A stretch of 64,000 nt of DNA. Source: Hyalangium versicolor. Lineage in GTDB: Bacteria > Myxococcota > Myxococcia > Myxococcales > Myxococcaceae. The stretch lies in contig NZ_JAHXBF010000028.1 in the NCBI RefSeq assembly GCF_020103695.1, forward strand, positions 62,001-126,000, in the 5' to 3' direction. This document shows positions 19,191 through 27,911 of the stretch, one piece after another. Position 1 is the stretch's first letter, and every line of letters begins with the position of its first letter. The position numbers were made by a program, and so were the translations under genes. Under the pieces are notes generated by a model. That model saw only the letters and a program-made list of their open reading frames with translations. It had not been told where the DNA came from and did not search any database.

Positions 19191-20216
19191 ATGAAGAGCA
19201 TCAATCTTGTCGCGCTCGCTGTCTTCGGAACGATGGTCCTCACGGGATGCGGAGGGGAACTCGGGGAGATGCAGGACGACGCGAGCACCAGCGACGCGCC
19301 CGCGCAGGAGTTCACGAGTCCTTTCGGGGACACGACCCAGGACTCGGTGCCTTCTGTTGCGCTCGATGGCCGGGCCGCCGCGGCTGCCGAGGGCGTGAGG
19401 GAGATGGCAGTGACTCCAGGTGCCATGGCGCTCGCGTCGTCGTGGTACTCGGGTTCCGTCGCGGCCGGTGCAACCCAGCACTGGTATTGGAACAACTCCA
19501 ACCTCACCGCCGCATACAAGGTGGGCTTGTCGCCAACCGGAGCGAGCACCTCGAGCGCGTGCCGCTTCGAAGTCACGCGTACCTGGGACACCCAACAGTA
19601 CGGCGGTGAGCGCGAGTTTCACTTCGCCATCAAGAACACGGGCAGCATCGCCTGCGGTACCAACATCCTGCTCTCGTATCAGACGCGAGCCGCCACCTGG
19701 GCGACGGGCGGGATCGACGTGGGCGCGTCGAAGTCCTGGACCTGGAACAATGCCAACCCCCTCACCGCCACGCATGTCGTCGGCATCTCGCCCTCCGGCG
19801 CGACCAGCACTACCCCGTGCGAGCTTGAAGTGACCCGTACCTGGTACGCCCAGCAGCCCGGCGGCGAGCGCGAGTTCAAGTTCACGGTGAAGAACGTCGG
19901 TGCGATCGCGTGCCAGGGTGACGTGCAACTGGCGGTGATCACCAGTGCGAACTCGTCCTGGTCCACGGGCTCCCTGAGCCCCGGCGCTTCCGGCACCTGG
20001 GTGTGGAACAACGCCAACCCGCTCGATCGCGTCTACGCGGCTGGCCTGTCTCCGGCGGGTGCATCGACCGTCACCCCCTGCCAGCTCGAGGTGACGAAGA
20101 CCTACTATCAGCAGAAGATCAATACGGACGGGACCGCCGAGCGGGAGTTCTACCTCACCGTTGAGAATGTCGGCTCCCTGACCTGCTCCGGGACGATCCT
20201 GCTCAACTACTTCTAA
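19191..20216 (+). CDS. Lipoprotein with three ~85-residue repeats
   Basis: A 341-residue lipoprotein: signal MKSINLVALAVFGTMVLTGC, lipobox LTGC. After a disordered acidic linker come three tandem copies of one domain, at about 95-175, 176-256 and 257-341. Each has W.tGs...Gas..W.WNNaNp, v.GisP.GA.t.tpC.leVTrT and GgEREF.ftvkNvG.iaC. Two conserved Cys per copy may form a disulphide. The ATG at 19191 is used because it starts the signal peptide. It ends at a terminator shared with the lanthipeptide operon. Ligand unknown. Confidence 0.75.
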   Translation: MKSINLVALAVFGTMVLTGCGGELGEMQDDASTSDAPAQEFTSPFGDTTQDSVPSVALDGRAAAAAEGVREMAVTPGAMALASSWYSGSVAAGATQHWYWNNSNLTAAYKVGLSPTGASTSSACRFEVTRTWDTQQYGGEREFHFAIKNTGSIACGTNILLSYQTRAATWATGGIDVGASKSWTWNNANPLTATHVVGISPSGATSTTPCELEVTRTWYAQQPGGEREFKFTVKNVGAIACQGDVQLAVITSANSSWSTGSLSPGASGTWVWNNANPLDRVYAAGLSPAGASTVTPCQLEVTKTYYQQKINTDGTAEREFYLTVENVGSLTCSGTILLNYF

Positions 20217-20253
20217 CCTCGTGGGAGGGCCATGATGCCCACCCGTTGAGATG

Positions 20254-20281
20254 AGGCCCACCTGCTCCAGGTGGGCCTTTT
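20254..20281. terminator. Terminator between convergent genes
   Basis: Perfect 11-bp stem AGGCCCACCTG / CAGGTGGGCCT with a 3-base loop, then TTT on the plus strand. It lies between the repeat lipoprotein and the end of lanB. The same 11-bp stem occurs again at 34141-34166. Confidence 0.85.
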
Positions 20282-20286
20282 GACGA

Positions 20287-23200
20287 TCAGGCCCGCCTGC
20301 GGGCGAGCGTCCGCCGGGTCCGAAGCAGCAGCTCCAACGCCTCTCGCTCGGCCGCTCCATCCAGGCCCAGCAGGCGGTTGCAATGCAGGTGGAGATAGCT
20401 GCCGTACAGCTCCTCCGGAGGGTGGAGCAGCACGCGGCTCGTGGCCAGTTCACGAAGCTGCGTGCCCAGAGGTTCGAGCGACGCCCGCCGCTGCGCGAGA
20501 ATGCGCTCCACTTCCGCTTCGCCGAGTTCTCCCATCAGCAGTGCCTGGAGCTTCTCCGCATGCTGCCGGTAGGTTGCAGCGCTCGCGGACCGAGTCCACA
20601 CGTTCGCCTCGCACCAGGCCAGCCGCGCTTCCTCATTCAGCCCCAGTCCAGCCAGCAGCGCATCCAGGGTCAGCACCGCTAGCAACAGGCGCTCCACCTG
20701 CACCTTTCGCGTCAGCAACAGCCCCAGGAGTTCCGCCACAGCCTGGCTGTCCGCAGCAAAGAGCGCCTCTGAGATGGCCAGGCCCTTCTCGCCACCATAG
20801 CGGCCCAGCTCGGGCTCATAGGTATCGATGACGAAACGGCGCATACGCTGCTGCTCCACCAACCCCGCTCCCCAGCGGCACAGGGCTGGCATCAGCCGGT
20901 CCGTGAGTGTTCCGGCCTCGCCGCGCAGCCGCAGCCGCAGATGCGGCTCGGGATCGGCATACCGTAGGAAGAACCATTCCTTTGCCTCTCCTTGCTGGAC
21001 CGCGCCTCCAGCGAACTCCCTCACCGGGCCAGCAATGAGCTCCTCCTCTTCCTGGAGCCCACAGTAGAGCTTGGCGAAGATCCACTCGCTCCCTGGCGGG
21101 CGGACCCGGGCTGGGAGTGCTCGTCCCTGGCTCTGGCCGAGCAAGCGGGGGCCGTGCGCCTTCTTGGGCTTGGGAGGTGTTGGCTGGGGACGCAGAACGA
21201 GCGGTACCACCAGTTCGGCCAGGAAGTGCCCACCGGGACCCTCCATCCAGGCCTGATCCACATCGGGAAGCGCCTCGTACAGGAGCACTCCTTCTCCACG
21301 CAGCGCCTCCAGCTCCGTGCGCAGTTCCTCCACGTGGGCTGCACAGTCGAGATCGAGCAGAAGCCGATTGTCCGCCACGGTGAGGAGCACGCGCCGGGGG
21401 ACGTCCCACCGCTCTCGCCAGGATCGCAGTGCCTCGGCAAAAGCCGCTGAATCCTTCGAGGGAAGCTCCGCGTCCCGCATGGCTCGGGTGATGCGCCACC
21501 GGGCCGCTGAGAGAACCACCCTGCCTCGCTGCACACGCGGCAGCATGGGCAAGCCCTCAGCGGGCCCCCAGTGAAAGTCCAGGAGCTGGCGCTGTCCGTC
21601 ATGGCCCAGCTCGGAGAGAAACTGCGCCACCGCTGGCGCACGGCGGGAGTTGAGCAGGTGCCCGGAAGTGACGATCACCTCGGACGGATGCGCCGTGGAG
21701 CGCAGGTAGAATCGCCCGTCGCGCACGCCCACCACCAGCGTGTCGAGGGCCAACCGCCGCTCGCCGTCCGCGGCACTGGTCCGCAGGGCGAGTTCGTGGC
21801 TTCTCACCTCCGGGCGGATGGAGACGTTGGCGGAGCGCCCATCCCGAGGCGGGTAGGTGAGTTCGGCGAAGAGGCGATCTGGCGCCAGGGACTCCTCAGC
21901 CCTCGCGGTTTCCCTCAGGGCCTCATTCGCTTCCTCTCCGAGCAGGTGCGCAAAGCGTCCCAGGCTGCGCCCGGCGGTGGAGACACCCGCGCTGGGGGCA
22001 AGGACGAGCTGGAAGTCTCCCGCGTCGATCGCCTGGACCGATGACGCAGCCACGGTGACGAACAGCTCCATGGAGCGTGGTGCATGCTCACCTTGAAGCG
22101 GGGCGCTCTCCAGTGACTCCAGGGTGGCATCGTCCAGCTCGACGATCCGCCGCCGCTCTCGATGTGCCCGGAGCGCCAGGTGAAGCAACGCGTCCTCGCG
22201 CCGAGGGTTGGCAGGAGTGGGCGCGGCCGGGCCCTGGCTATGTCCACCCAGGGCTCCCAGCCCCACTGCGGGATCCAGCAACTCGAGCAGAGGGACTTCG
22301 GTCCACTCGCCATAGCGCTCCAGGAACCGGCTCCGGTACCCGTGGAGGCTTGGCAGCCCTTGCATGGGAGAGAGGCGCAGCAGCAGCTCACCCGCACGAG
22401 CCACCTCCTGACCCACGCGTCGAGAGAGGGTGCGGCCCGCGAGCGGCAGGGCCATGTCGACCTGCAGGGGAGGGGCTCCCACTTGGGGCTCGATCGCACG
22501 GGCTCGGAGGACAGTGCGCCGATAGGCCTCCGGCCGTTCGGTGAGGGGCAGTTGATCCCACGCCTTCAGCTCCGCGACGAGTGCCTCGAGTTCTCGTCGC
22601 TCGGGCTCCGCTGCGGGCAATCCCGAGAGGCGCGCCAGCACATACCCCGCCGGGTTGCTCGTCAGCAGCGGCGGGTACAGATCGGTGAAGAGGAGCCCCT
22701 GTTCCCAGAGCTGCGTGAGCAGTGCCTCCACTTTCTGCTGCGTGGCACCGGGCGTCGTCTGGAGCAGGTGGCTTGCCAGCTCCGGGTACGGAATAGGACG
22801 CCGGGCCATCGCCAGCGCGCGTCGCACTGCTCCTGTGGCACGCACGGAGACGCCCCCTGTCTCTGTTCCAGCGGACCTGGATGGACGCTCCGCGAGCAGC
22901 ACCCGGCCCGCGCGCTCGACTGCCGCGGGGTGGGCTTGCCAGCGCAAACCCTGACGTACGGCTGGCCGTGCATCGAGGCGCTCCACCAGCGCCAGTAGCC
23001 ACTGCATGTCCGGGCGGGCATGGGTGGGTGGAACCTGAGAGGAGAGAGACAGGTTGGTGGCCTCACCCCAGGACGCGAGGGCAATACCCGCGAACGTTCC
23101 GTAAGGCGTGGCCCGGGTCGACATCCGGATGAGGTATCGCAGCAGCCCACGAGACATCTGGGACGCCTTGCGCCCATCCGAGGCGCCACGCGCCAGTGCT

Positions 23201-23370
23201 TCGGTGAGGGACTCGCTGCCTACGGTGAGGGCACACCGGACGCGCGGATCCTCGAGCTGCCGCCGCAACTCGGTGTCGCCTGCCAGCTCCGCATAGCGCT
23301 CCACGGGGAGGAGCGGGGCACGAATCACGACGTGATTCAGCGGCGCGTAGAGCCTCTCCTTCTTCGCCAT
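20287..23370 (-). CDS. lanB: Class I lanthipeptide dehydratase LanB
   Basis: A 1027-residue full-length LanB. The enzyme dehydrates Ser/Thr of the precursor through tRNA-dependent glutamylation (N-terminal domain, about 1-700) and glutamate elimination (C-terminal SpaB_C domain, about 745-1020). The N-terminus PLNHVVIRAPLLPVERY and the block LLRYLIRMSTRATPYGTFAG belong to the first; WIFAKLYCG, WFFLRYADPEPHLRLRLRGE and VIDTYEPELGRYGGEKG are the hallmark blocks of the second. No frameshift or missing half. Its ATG is 19 bases behind the lanC stop, so it is the last gene of the lanA-lanC-lanB operon. Substrate: the 15-Cys precursor at 24736-25083. Confidence 0.93.
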   Translation of the reverse strand: MAKKERLYAPLNHVVIRAPLLPVERYAELAGDTELRRQLEDPRVRCALTVGSESLTEALARGASDGRKASQMSRGLLRYLIRMSTRATPYGTFAGIALASWGEATNLSLSSQVPPTHARPDMQWLLALVERLDARPAVRQGLRWQAHPAAVERAGRVLLAERPSRSAGTETGGVSVRATGAVRRALAMARRPIPYPELASHLLQTTPGATQQKVEALLTQLWEQGLLFTDLYPPLLTSNPAGYVLARLSGLPAAEPERRELEALVAELKAWDQLPLTERPEAYRRTVLRARAIEPQVGAPPLQVDMALPLAGRTLSRRVGQEVARAGELLLRLSPMQGLPSLHGYRSRFLERYGEWTEVPLLELLDPAVGLGALGGHSQGPAAPTPANPRREDALLHLALRAHRERRRIVELDDATLESLESAPLQGEHAPRSMELFVTVAASSVQAIDAGDFQLVLAPSAGVSTAGRSLGRFAHLLGEEANEALRETARAEESLAPDRLFAELTYPPRDGRSANVSIRPEVRSHELALRTSAADGERRLALDTLVVGVRDGRFYLRSTAHPSEVIVTSGHLLNSRRAPAVAQFLSELGHDGQRQLLDFHWGPAEGLPMLPRVQRGRVVLSAARWRITRAMRDAELPSKDSAAFAEALRSWRERWDVPRRVLLTVADNRLLLDLDCAAHVEELRTELEALRGEGVLLYEALPDVDQAWMEGPGGHFLAELVVPLVLRPQPTPPKPKKAHGPRLLGQSQGRALPARVRPPGSEWIFAKLYCGLQEEEELIAGPVREFAGGAVQQGEAKEWFFLRYADPEPHLRLRLRGEAGTLTDRLMPALCRWGAGLVEQQRMRRFVIDTYEPELGRYGGEKGLAISEALFAADSQAVAELLGLLLTRKVQVERLLLAVLTLDALLAGLGLNEEARLAWCEANVWTRSASAATYRQHAEKLQALLMGELGEAEVERILAQRRASLEPLGTQLRELATSRVLLHPPEELYGSYLHLHCNRLLGLDGAAEREALELLLRTRRTLARRRA

Positions 23371-23389
23371 GCAGGTGTTCGCCTCCGCT

Positions 23390-24736
23390 TCAAGAGAGCA
23401 GGAGGAGCCGATCCCAGACGGGCTCCTGCGCGGTCGCTGCCGCCAACAGCGTCAACGGGACTCCCGCGGCGCCGTCGAGGAAGCCCGGATCATCCACCAC
23501 GCGGCCTCCAGGCTCGAGGCTGTAATAGCCAAGCGGTCGTGCGGGATCGAACTGGCCCAGGAGCTGCTCTGTCAACGTGGCCGCCTCCGCCTTGAAGTGT
23601 GGCATGCGGGTGTCGTGGGCGAAGCGCAGCGTGATCTGGAGCAGTCCCGCGACGCCATGGCAGAGCGTGGGCGAGTCAATGTGTCGAGCGGCCACCGGCT
23701 TGCGATACACGGCTTCCATGGCGGAGAGCGCGAGCTCCTGATGTTCAGCCCGGCCCAGCGCCTGCCCCGCGAGCCAGAGGGCCCGTGCGACTCCGGGACT
23801 GCCGTAGCACCACGCGGCACGGCTGGGCAGTGTGGGCTGGGGCGCCGGCAACTCGGGCGAAGGCGCTGCAAGCGGCACGGAGTACGGCCAGTTGACGCCC
23901 CACTCCTCCTCGACCCGTTGCGCCGCCAACCATGCCGCGAGCCGCTCCACCGACGCTCTCAATCCCTCCACCTCCACCCCGGAGGAGAGCGCGAGCGAGA
24001 GCACCGCCAGTGGCCCGGGGATCCCATGGGCCAGCCCACAGTTGAGGTTCCCATACGGTGTCTGCTTCTGCTCATCCGGGCCGAGACACATGGAAGGGGT
24101 GTGCCACCGCGGGAGCGGTCCGTCCTCCACGGCCAGCGAGCACAGTGCCTGGAGAACCTCTCTCAAGCACGCCGACGCGGCGGGCTCCTGGCGCCTGCAT
24201 AACAGGTAGGCCGCGACGCCCGCGAGGCCGGAGATGGCATCGAAGGCGTGAACCGCCAGGCCCTCTCGCTCCTGAGCCAGCGCGCGCGCATCGCTCTCCA
24301 CACGGGGAAGCAACCACTCCTCCAGGCCTCCCAGCAGCTTGCGGTACCGGCTCCCTCCGCGCGCCAACAACCATGCACCGAAGGCCAGCCCCGACACCCC
24401 TGCGAACAGTCCAGGCGCGGGCTCAGAGCGGCCGTCCACTTCGCCCTTGGCCAGCGCCAGATGCTGATGTCCCCAGGTGTCCCAGGTCTCACCGGGGAAG
24501 CAGGCCTCCATGTAGCTGGCCAGCACCGCCAGACCGCTGCTACCCCCCGATACGCTCAATGGGCGCCAGCGCACCACCTCGGGGAAGGCGCTCTGCGCCA
24601 GTGCGGTCTCGGCTGCACGCTCAACCTGCCTGAAGTCGCGCATCCGTGCGCAGGTCTCCCGAGCCACGGCCACGGCTCGCGCGGCCAGTGCCGGCTCGAG
24701 CACCGGAGTCCAGGGACTCGTCGCTCCGCCCACCAT
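23390..24736 (-). CDS. lanC: Lanthionine cyclase LanC
   Basis: A 448-residue zinc enzyme that adds cysteine thiols to dehydrated residues, closing (methyl)lanthionine rings. The zinc ligands are Cys310 (WCYGSPG) and Cys359-His360 (LCHGVAG). NCGLAHGIPG is the conserved active-site His block, and GGSSGLAVL and LFAGVSGLAF are barrel repeats. The start at 24736 is preferred because its ATG overlaps the TGA of lanA (TGATG), giving translational coupling; an ATG 7 codons earlier lies inside lanA. Located between precursor and dehydratase genes. Confidence 0.92.
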   Translation of the reverse strand: MVGGATSPWTPVLEPALAARAVAVARETCARMRDFRQVERAAETALAQSAFPEVVRWRPLSVSGGSSGLAVLASYMEACFPGETWDTWGHQHLALAKGEVDGRSEPAPGLFAGVSGLAFGAWLLARGGSRYRKLLGGLEEWLLPRVESDARALAQEREGLAVHAFDAISGLAGVAAYLLCRRQEPAASACLREVLQALCSLAVEDGPLPRWHTPSMCLGPDEQKQTPYGNLNCGLAHGIPGPLAVLSLALSSGVEVEGLRASVERLAAWLAAQRVEEEWGVNWPYSVPLAAPSPELPAPQPTLPSRAAWCYGSPGVARALWLAGQALGRAEHQELALSAMEAVYRKPVAARHIDSPTLCHGVAGLLQITLRFAHDTRMPHFKAEAATLTEQLLGQFDPARPLGYYSLEPGGRVVDDPGFLDGAAGVPLTLLAAATAQEPVWDRLLLLS

Positions 24737-25083
24737 CAAGCGCAAGGACCTACACATGTCTTGCAGTGCGTGTTCTCGCAGGTCCTGCAGTTGGTCTGGA
24801 ACGACGCGCAGTTCTTACAGCTCATGTCCGGGTCCTTGGTGTCACAGCGAACCGAGCCGCAGTTCGTGTAGCAGGTCGCTGTGCAGGTGCGCTGTTCGCA
24901 CGTCCGGACATGGGTATCGGGATCCAGGCACTCCGGGCACTTGGTCCCGCAGTTGGTGGCCTGACCCGTGTTCATCAGGGCGGGGCCACTGCCGCGCGGG
25001 CCGGGGAGGATGCGCACGTCCAGGTCGAACTCGTCGGTGCTGTCGCTGGGGGTGGACTGGCCCTCTTCCTCGCTCGCTGCCAT
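24736..25083 (-). CDS. lanA: Class I lanthipeptide precursor, 15 cysteines
   Basis: A 115-residue precursor. The acidic leader (residues 1 to about 40) holds the class I FxLD box as FDLDVR (19-24) that LanB and LanC recognise. The rest, about 75 residues, holds all 15 Cys (45, 49, 52, 62, 67, 71, 75, 80, 89, 92, 99, 102, 107, 110, 114) and about 16 Ser/Thr, often as TC, TNC or TxxC. The two halves look like related repeats (CGTKC...RTCEQRTC and SCKNC...CRTCENTHC). No protease or transporter gene is beside it, so leader cleavage and export are unassigned. AAGGGA precedes the ATG. The size and Cys number exceed classic nisin-type peptides. Confidence 0.85.
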   Translation of the reverse strand: MAASEEEGQSTPSDSTDEFDLDVRILPGPRGSGPALMNTGQATNCGTKCPECLDPDTHVRTCEQRTCTATCYTNCGSVRCDTKDPDMSCKNCASFQTNCRTCENTHCKTCVGPCA

Positions 25084-25142
25084 CGCTCGTCCCTTCGCCT
25101 GAATGGAGGTGATCACAGGGTAGCACGACGGGGCGAGCAGCG

Positions 25143-25205
25143 TGTCAACCGCCTTGGCTGACATGTCAACCGCTCTGCCTGACATGTCAACCGCTCTGTT
25201 TGACA
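25143..25205 (-). repeat. Three 21-bp tandem repeats in lanA promoter region
   Basis: Three directly adjacent 21-bp units at 25143, 25164 and 25185. Each has the form TGTCA-N11-TGACA and the same inner AACCGC start; the joints form TGACATGTCA palindromes. On the minus strand every unit supplies a TTGACA hexamer. They lie 60-122 bases before the lanA start, in the divergent region shared with the haem lipoprotein gene. TTGACA of the nearest unit is 17 bases from TGCTAC, a possible -10. The 21-bp period puts all sites on one helix face. Confidence 0.8.
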
Positions 25206-25347
25206 GGATCTCTCTCCAGCAGAGGGACGGAACCGCACGGATTCCACATGGCACTTCACTTGCTGTGTTGAGGGCCGCCAACCATTGCCCGGCTCGTGTT
25301 CGTCAACGGATGGGAGTCCAGCGGAGAAGGGTCTGTCAGCCAAAATC

Positions 25348-27381
25348 ATGAGTCAAAAATCCAAGAACGCATCGAGAGTCTGGGGCGCGATTGCAGGAGC
25401 AGTTGTGGCGATCGCGATCTCGCATGCATGCGTGAAGTCCCAGCAGAGCACCGTGAGCCCCTCGAAGCAGTACGACAACCCACCGGGCTGCAACGATAAG
25501 CCGACATCCATCACCGTGGCGCCCTGCCTGCCGTCGGATGTCCCGAGCGGGGCCCCCAACGCCTCGTTGTCGGAGGCCGGTGTCTTCGCCTGGCAGGAGT
25601 TCATCGCGCTGAGCTGGCCCTCCAAGGACCAGGACGGCACCCTCAAGACGCGTGGCGAGCCCAACACGAGCAAGCGGCTGGAGTCCGGACAGGGATCAGA
25701 CTCCAGTCAGCTGGCTACCTGGATGACGTTCCGACACAAGAGCGAGGTCTTCCCTGGCGATGCGAGCCAGCCGCACGGCCCATTTGGAACCGATGCGTAT
25801 TACGACGATCTGCCCCGATACATCTATGAGCCCAAGGAGGTGGGAACAGGTTACGTCGAGCAGAACGTACCGCTCGCCGCCGGGCAGATCCCACCGTGCG
25901 GCGATACGTCCCCTCTCGACTTGCCCGAGAATCAGACGTTCATCACCGCCGACGAGAACAGCCAGATCGGAGAGGACTTCATGTTCGCCGGCAAGAACGA
26001 GCAGGAGGCTCTCAACCTCAATGCGGGCAATGCCAAGGGACGCTCGCAGATCCTGTTCCTGGTCAAGGTCAACCGAGCGTATTTCGATTACATCGTTTCG
26101 TCGGCGCACGGAGATGGGAAATGGTGGAAGGGTATACCGCCAGACGTCCGTGCGAGGACGACGACCTATCTGAGGGACTACAAGGCGGACCCGCCGGCCG
26201 GCAGCGCGGACAAGGTCAGCTTTCCGAATGGGGCCATGATGGTCAAGTCAGCCTGGCGCCGCGCTACCGTTGCCGATACGAACAGCAATCGCTACATCAT
26301 CAAAAAGGTTCGCTATTACGTGCACCAGGACCCGAAGCAGACGTACGGCGGCCAGCCTGGCAACCCCAACTATTTCTGCTACGACACCAACTATTACGCG
26401 CTCGTCGGCATCCACATCCTTCAGAAGACCCCGTCGGCGCCCTACTTCATCTTTGCCTCGTTCGAGCACGCAGACAACCTCCTCATCGGTCCGAACGCGA
26501 GCCCGATCGAGGATGAGAACGGCGCGGTGATCATTCCCAATCAACAGCCGCTCACGCCGACGATCACTTCGAAGAACGCCACCTCGAATACAGGCCAGGT
26601 GCTCACTGCCTCCGGGGATCCGTGCGATGAGGGGTACAGCCTCTACTATCAAAACAATCCCCAGCGCAGTGGCCTGCCACAGGATAAGATTTGTGTTCGC
26701 GGGCGTAAACACGCCATCCCGTCCCAGATCATCGATATCAACCGCCAGGCGCACGCCGCGTTGGATGCATACGCGGCTCCTCCTCCGGCATCCATGTGCA
26801 CGGACGAAGGCGCCCCCTGCACGGCGAACTTCCAGTGCTGCTCCGGGTTCTGCAACACGCGGGGTTTCACCGCCGGCTGCGTTGGCGGCTACCCTTCGCC
26901 ACCCCCACAGGGCTCTCCGCTCAGCCTGCTGAAGTATTACAAGCTGGTCAACGTGCAGACCGCCCCGTATGACAAGCAGGCCGGTGTTGATTACACCCAG
27001 CAGGGCTCGGGCCCAGACCCCTCGACGTATTACATGGCGAACATTGTCGTGGAAACCGACTATCCCCTGCAGGTGTTCAGCGGCGGTTTCGCCCCCCCGG
27101 GCAGCGAGACGACCAACGGAACCATCTCCGACTTCCAGCAGGACGGTGGTGTCCTCAAGAACACCTTGTACAACGGGGGCTCATACAACATGGGCGGCTG
27201 CATGGGGTGCCACGGGGTAGCTCAGTCGAGGGGAGGCGGGTTCAGCTTCGCGTTCGAGGGGATCCAGAAGGCCGATGGCGGCTCGGAGGGTTTCAATACC
27301 AGCCCAGAGCCGGCAGAGGGTGTCCCTCCCGCGAACTCGCTCGGAGACTTCACGCGGCGCTACGACAGGCTGCTGCAGTAA
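25348..27381 (+). CDS. Monohaem c-type lipoprotein with knottin-like insert
   Basis: A 677-residue exported protein. The signal GAIAGAVVAIAISHAC ends in a possible lipobox (SHAC). The body is a large uncharacterised domain (EAGVFAWQEFIALSWPSKDQ near the start). Close to the C-terminus CMGCH (618-622) is a covalent haem c site followed by GGGFSFAF, as in related monohaem proteins. Between them, residues 484-511 show C-x6-C-x5-CC-x3-C-x8-C, the six-cysteine spacing of inhibitor cystine knots. ATG at 25348 is the one that begins the signal. A redox role in the periplasm or surface is inferred. Divergent from lanA. Confidence 0.75.
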   Translation: MSQKSKNASRVWGAIAGAVVAIAISHACVKSQQSTVSPSKQYDNPPGCNDKPTSITVAPCLPSDVPSGAPNASLSEAGVFAWQEFIALSWPSKDQDGTLKTRGEPNTSKRLESGQGSDSSQLATWMTFRHKSEVFPGDASQPHGPFGTDAYYDDLPRYIYEPKEVGTGYVEQNVPLAAGQIPPCGDTSPLDLPENQTFITADENSQIGEDFMFAGKNEQEALNLNAGNAKGRSQILFLVKVNRAYFDYIVSSAHGDGKWWKGIPPDVRARTTTYLRDYKADPPAGSADKVSFPNGAMMVKSAWRRATVADTNSNRYIIKKVRYYVHQDPKQTYGGQPGNPNYFCYDTNYYALVGIHILQKTPSAPYFIFASFEHADNLLIGPNASPIEDENGAVIIPNQQPLTPTITSKNATSNTGQVLTASGDPCDEGYSLYYQNNPQRSGLPQDKICVRGRKHAIPSQIIDINRQAHAALDAYAAPPPASMCTDEGAPCTANFQCCSGFCNTRGFTAGCVGGYPSPPPQGSPLSLLKYYKLVNVQTAPYDKQAGVDYTQQGSGPDPSTYYMANIVVETDYPLQVFSGGFAPPGSETTNGTISDFQQDGGVLKNTLYNGGSYNMGGCMGCHGVAQSRGGGFSFAFEGIQKADGGSEGFNTSPEPAEGVPPANSLGDFTRRYDRLLQ

Positions 27382-27388
27382 TCGCCGC

Positions 27389-27426
27389 GGAACGAGGGGA
27401 GGGGAACCCGGGGGGGCCCCTCTTCC
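27389..27426. terminator. Hairpin between convergent genes
   Basis: GAGGGG at 27394 pairs with CCCCTC at 27417, and flanking GGAA with TTCC, around a G-rich loop. There is no T-run, so it is a terminator-like structure only. Confidence 0.35.
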
Positions 27427-27470
27427 GTGGCGGGCGGTGCGCCGCTTCGAGAAGCGCCGAGCGTGGCGTC

Positions 27471-27812
27471 TCAGCGCGGCCAGCCGATTCTCACGAGCGT
27501 GCCGCTCGGATCCGAGATGGCGAACTCCCGGAGGCCCCAGGGCTTGTCCTGTGCCTGGCGGCCGAAGCGGGCGGCAAGCACGTCGATGTTCTCGGCGTAG
27601 AAATAGACGCCGTAGGGGTTGCGCTCGGGAACGACCCAGCCCGGGACCGTGCGGGTCAGATGAATGCGCGCGCCCCGCGAGTCCTTCAAGAGCCGGTAAC
27701 CCTCTGTCGGGTAGATCGATTCCACCTGGAAGCCGAGGCGCTCATAGAAGGCCTGGCTCTCGTCGAGGTCATTGCAGGGGATGATGGGGACAAGGAGATG
27801 TTGCAGGTCCAT
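27471..27812 (-). CDS. Glyoxalase/bleomycin-resistance (VOC) fold protein
   Basis: A 113-residue single VOC domain: two beta-alpha-beta-beta-beta modules with LVPIIPCNDLDESQAFYERLGF at the start and REFAISDPSGTLVRIGW at the end, the usual signature of bleomycin-binding and glyoxalase-like proteins. AAGGAG at 9 bases sets the ATG at 27812; a longer start at 27872 adds only a basic leader without sense. The substrate cannot be read. Confidence 0.85.
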   Translation of the reverse strand: MDLQHLLVPIIPCNDLDESQAFYERLGFQVESIYPTEGYRLLKDSRGARIHLTRTVPGWVVPERNPYGVYFYAENIDVLAARFGRQAQDKPWGLREFAISDPSGTLVRIGWPR

Positions 27813-27911
27813 GGGCTGAGCTCCTTCGTGCCGCAAGCCGACGCTGGACCTTATCGGCTTCTTCGATCGCACGGCGCGTGAATTCCGGCTCTAGCCGGTC
27901 GTCACAGCCGC

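Noticed and set aside
19500..20216. Tandem DNA similarity of about 250 bp
   Set aside because: Explained by the three protein domain repeats of the lipoprotein; not a mobile or regulatory repeat.
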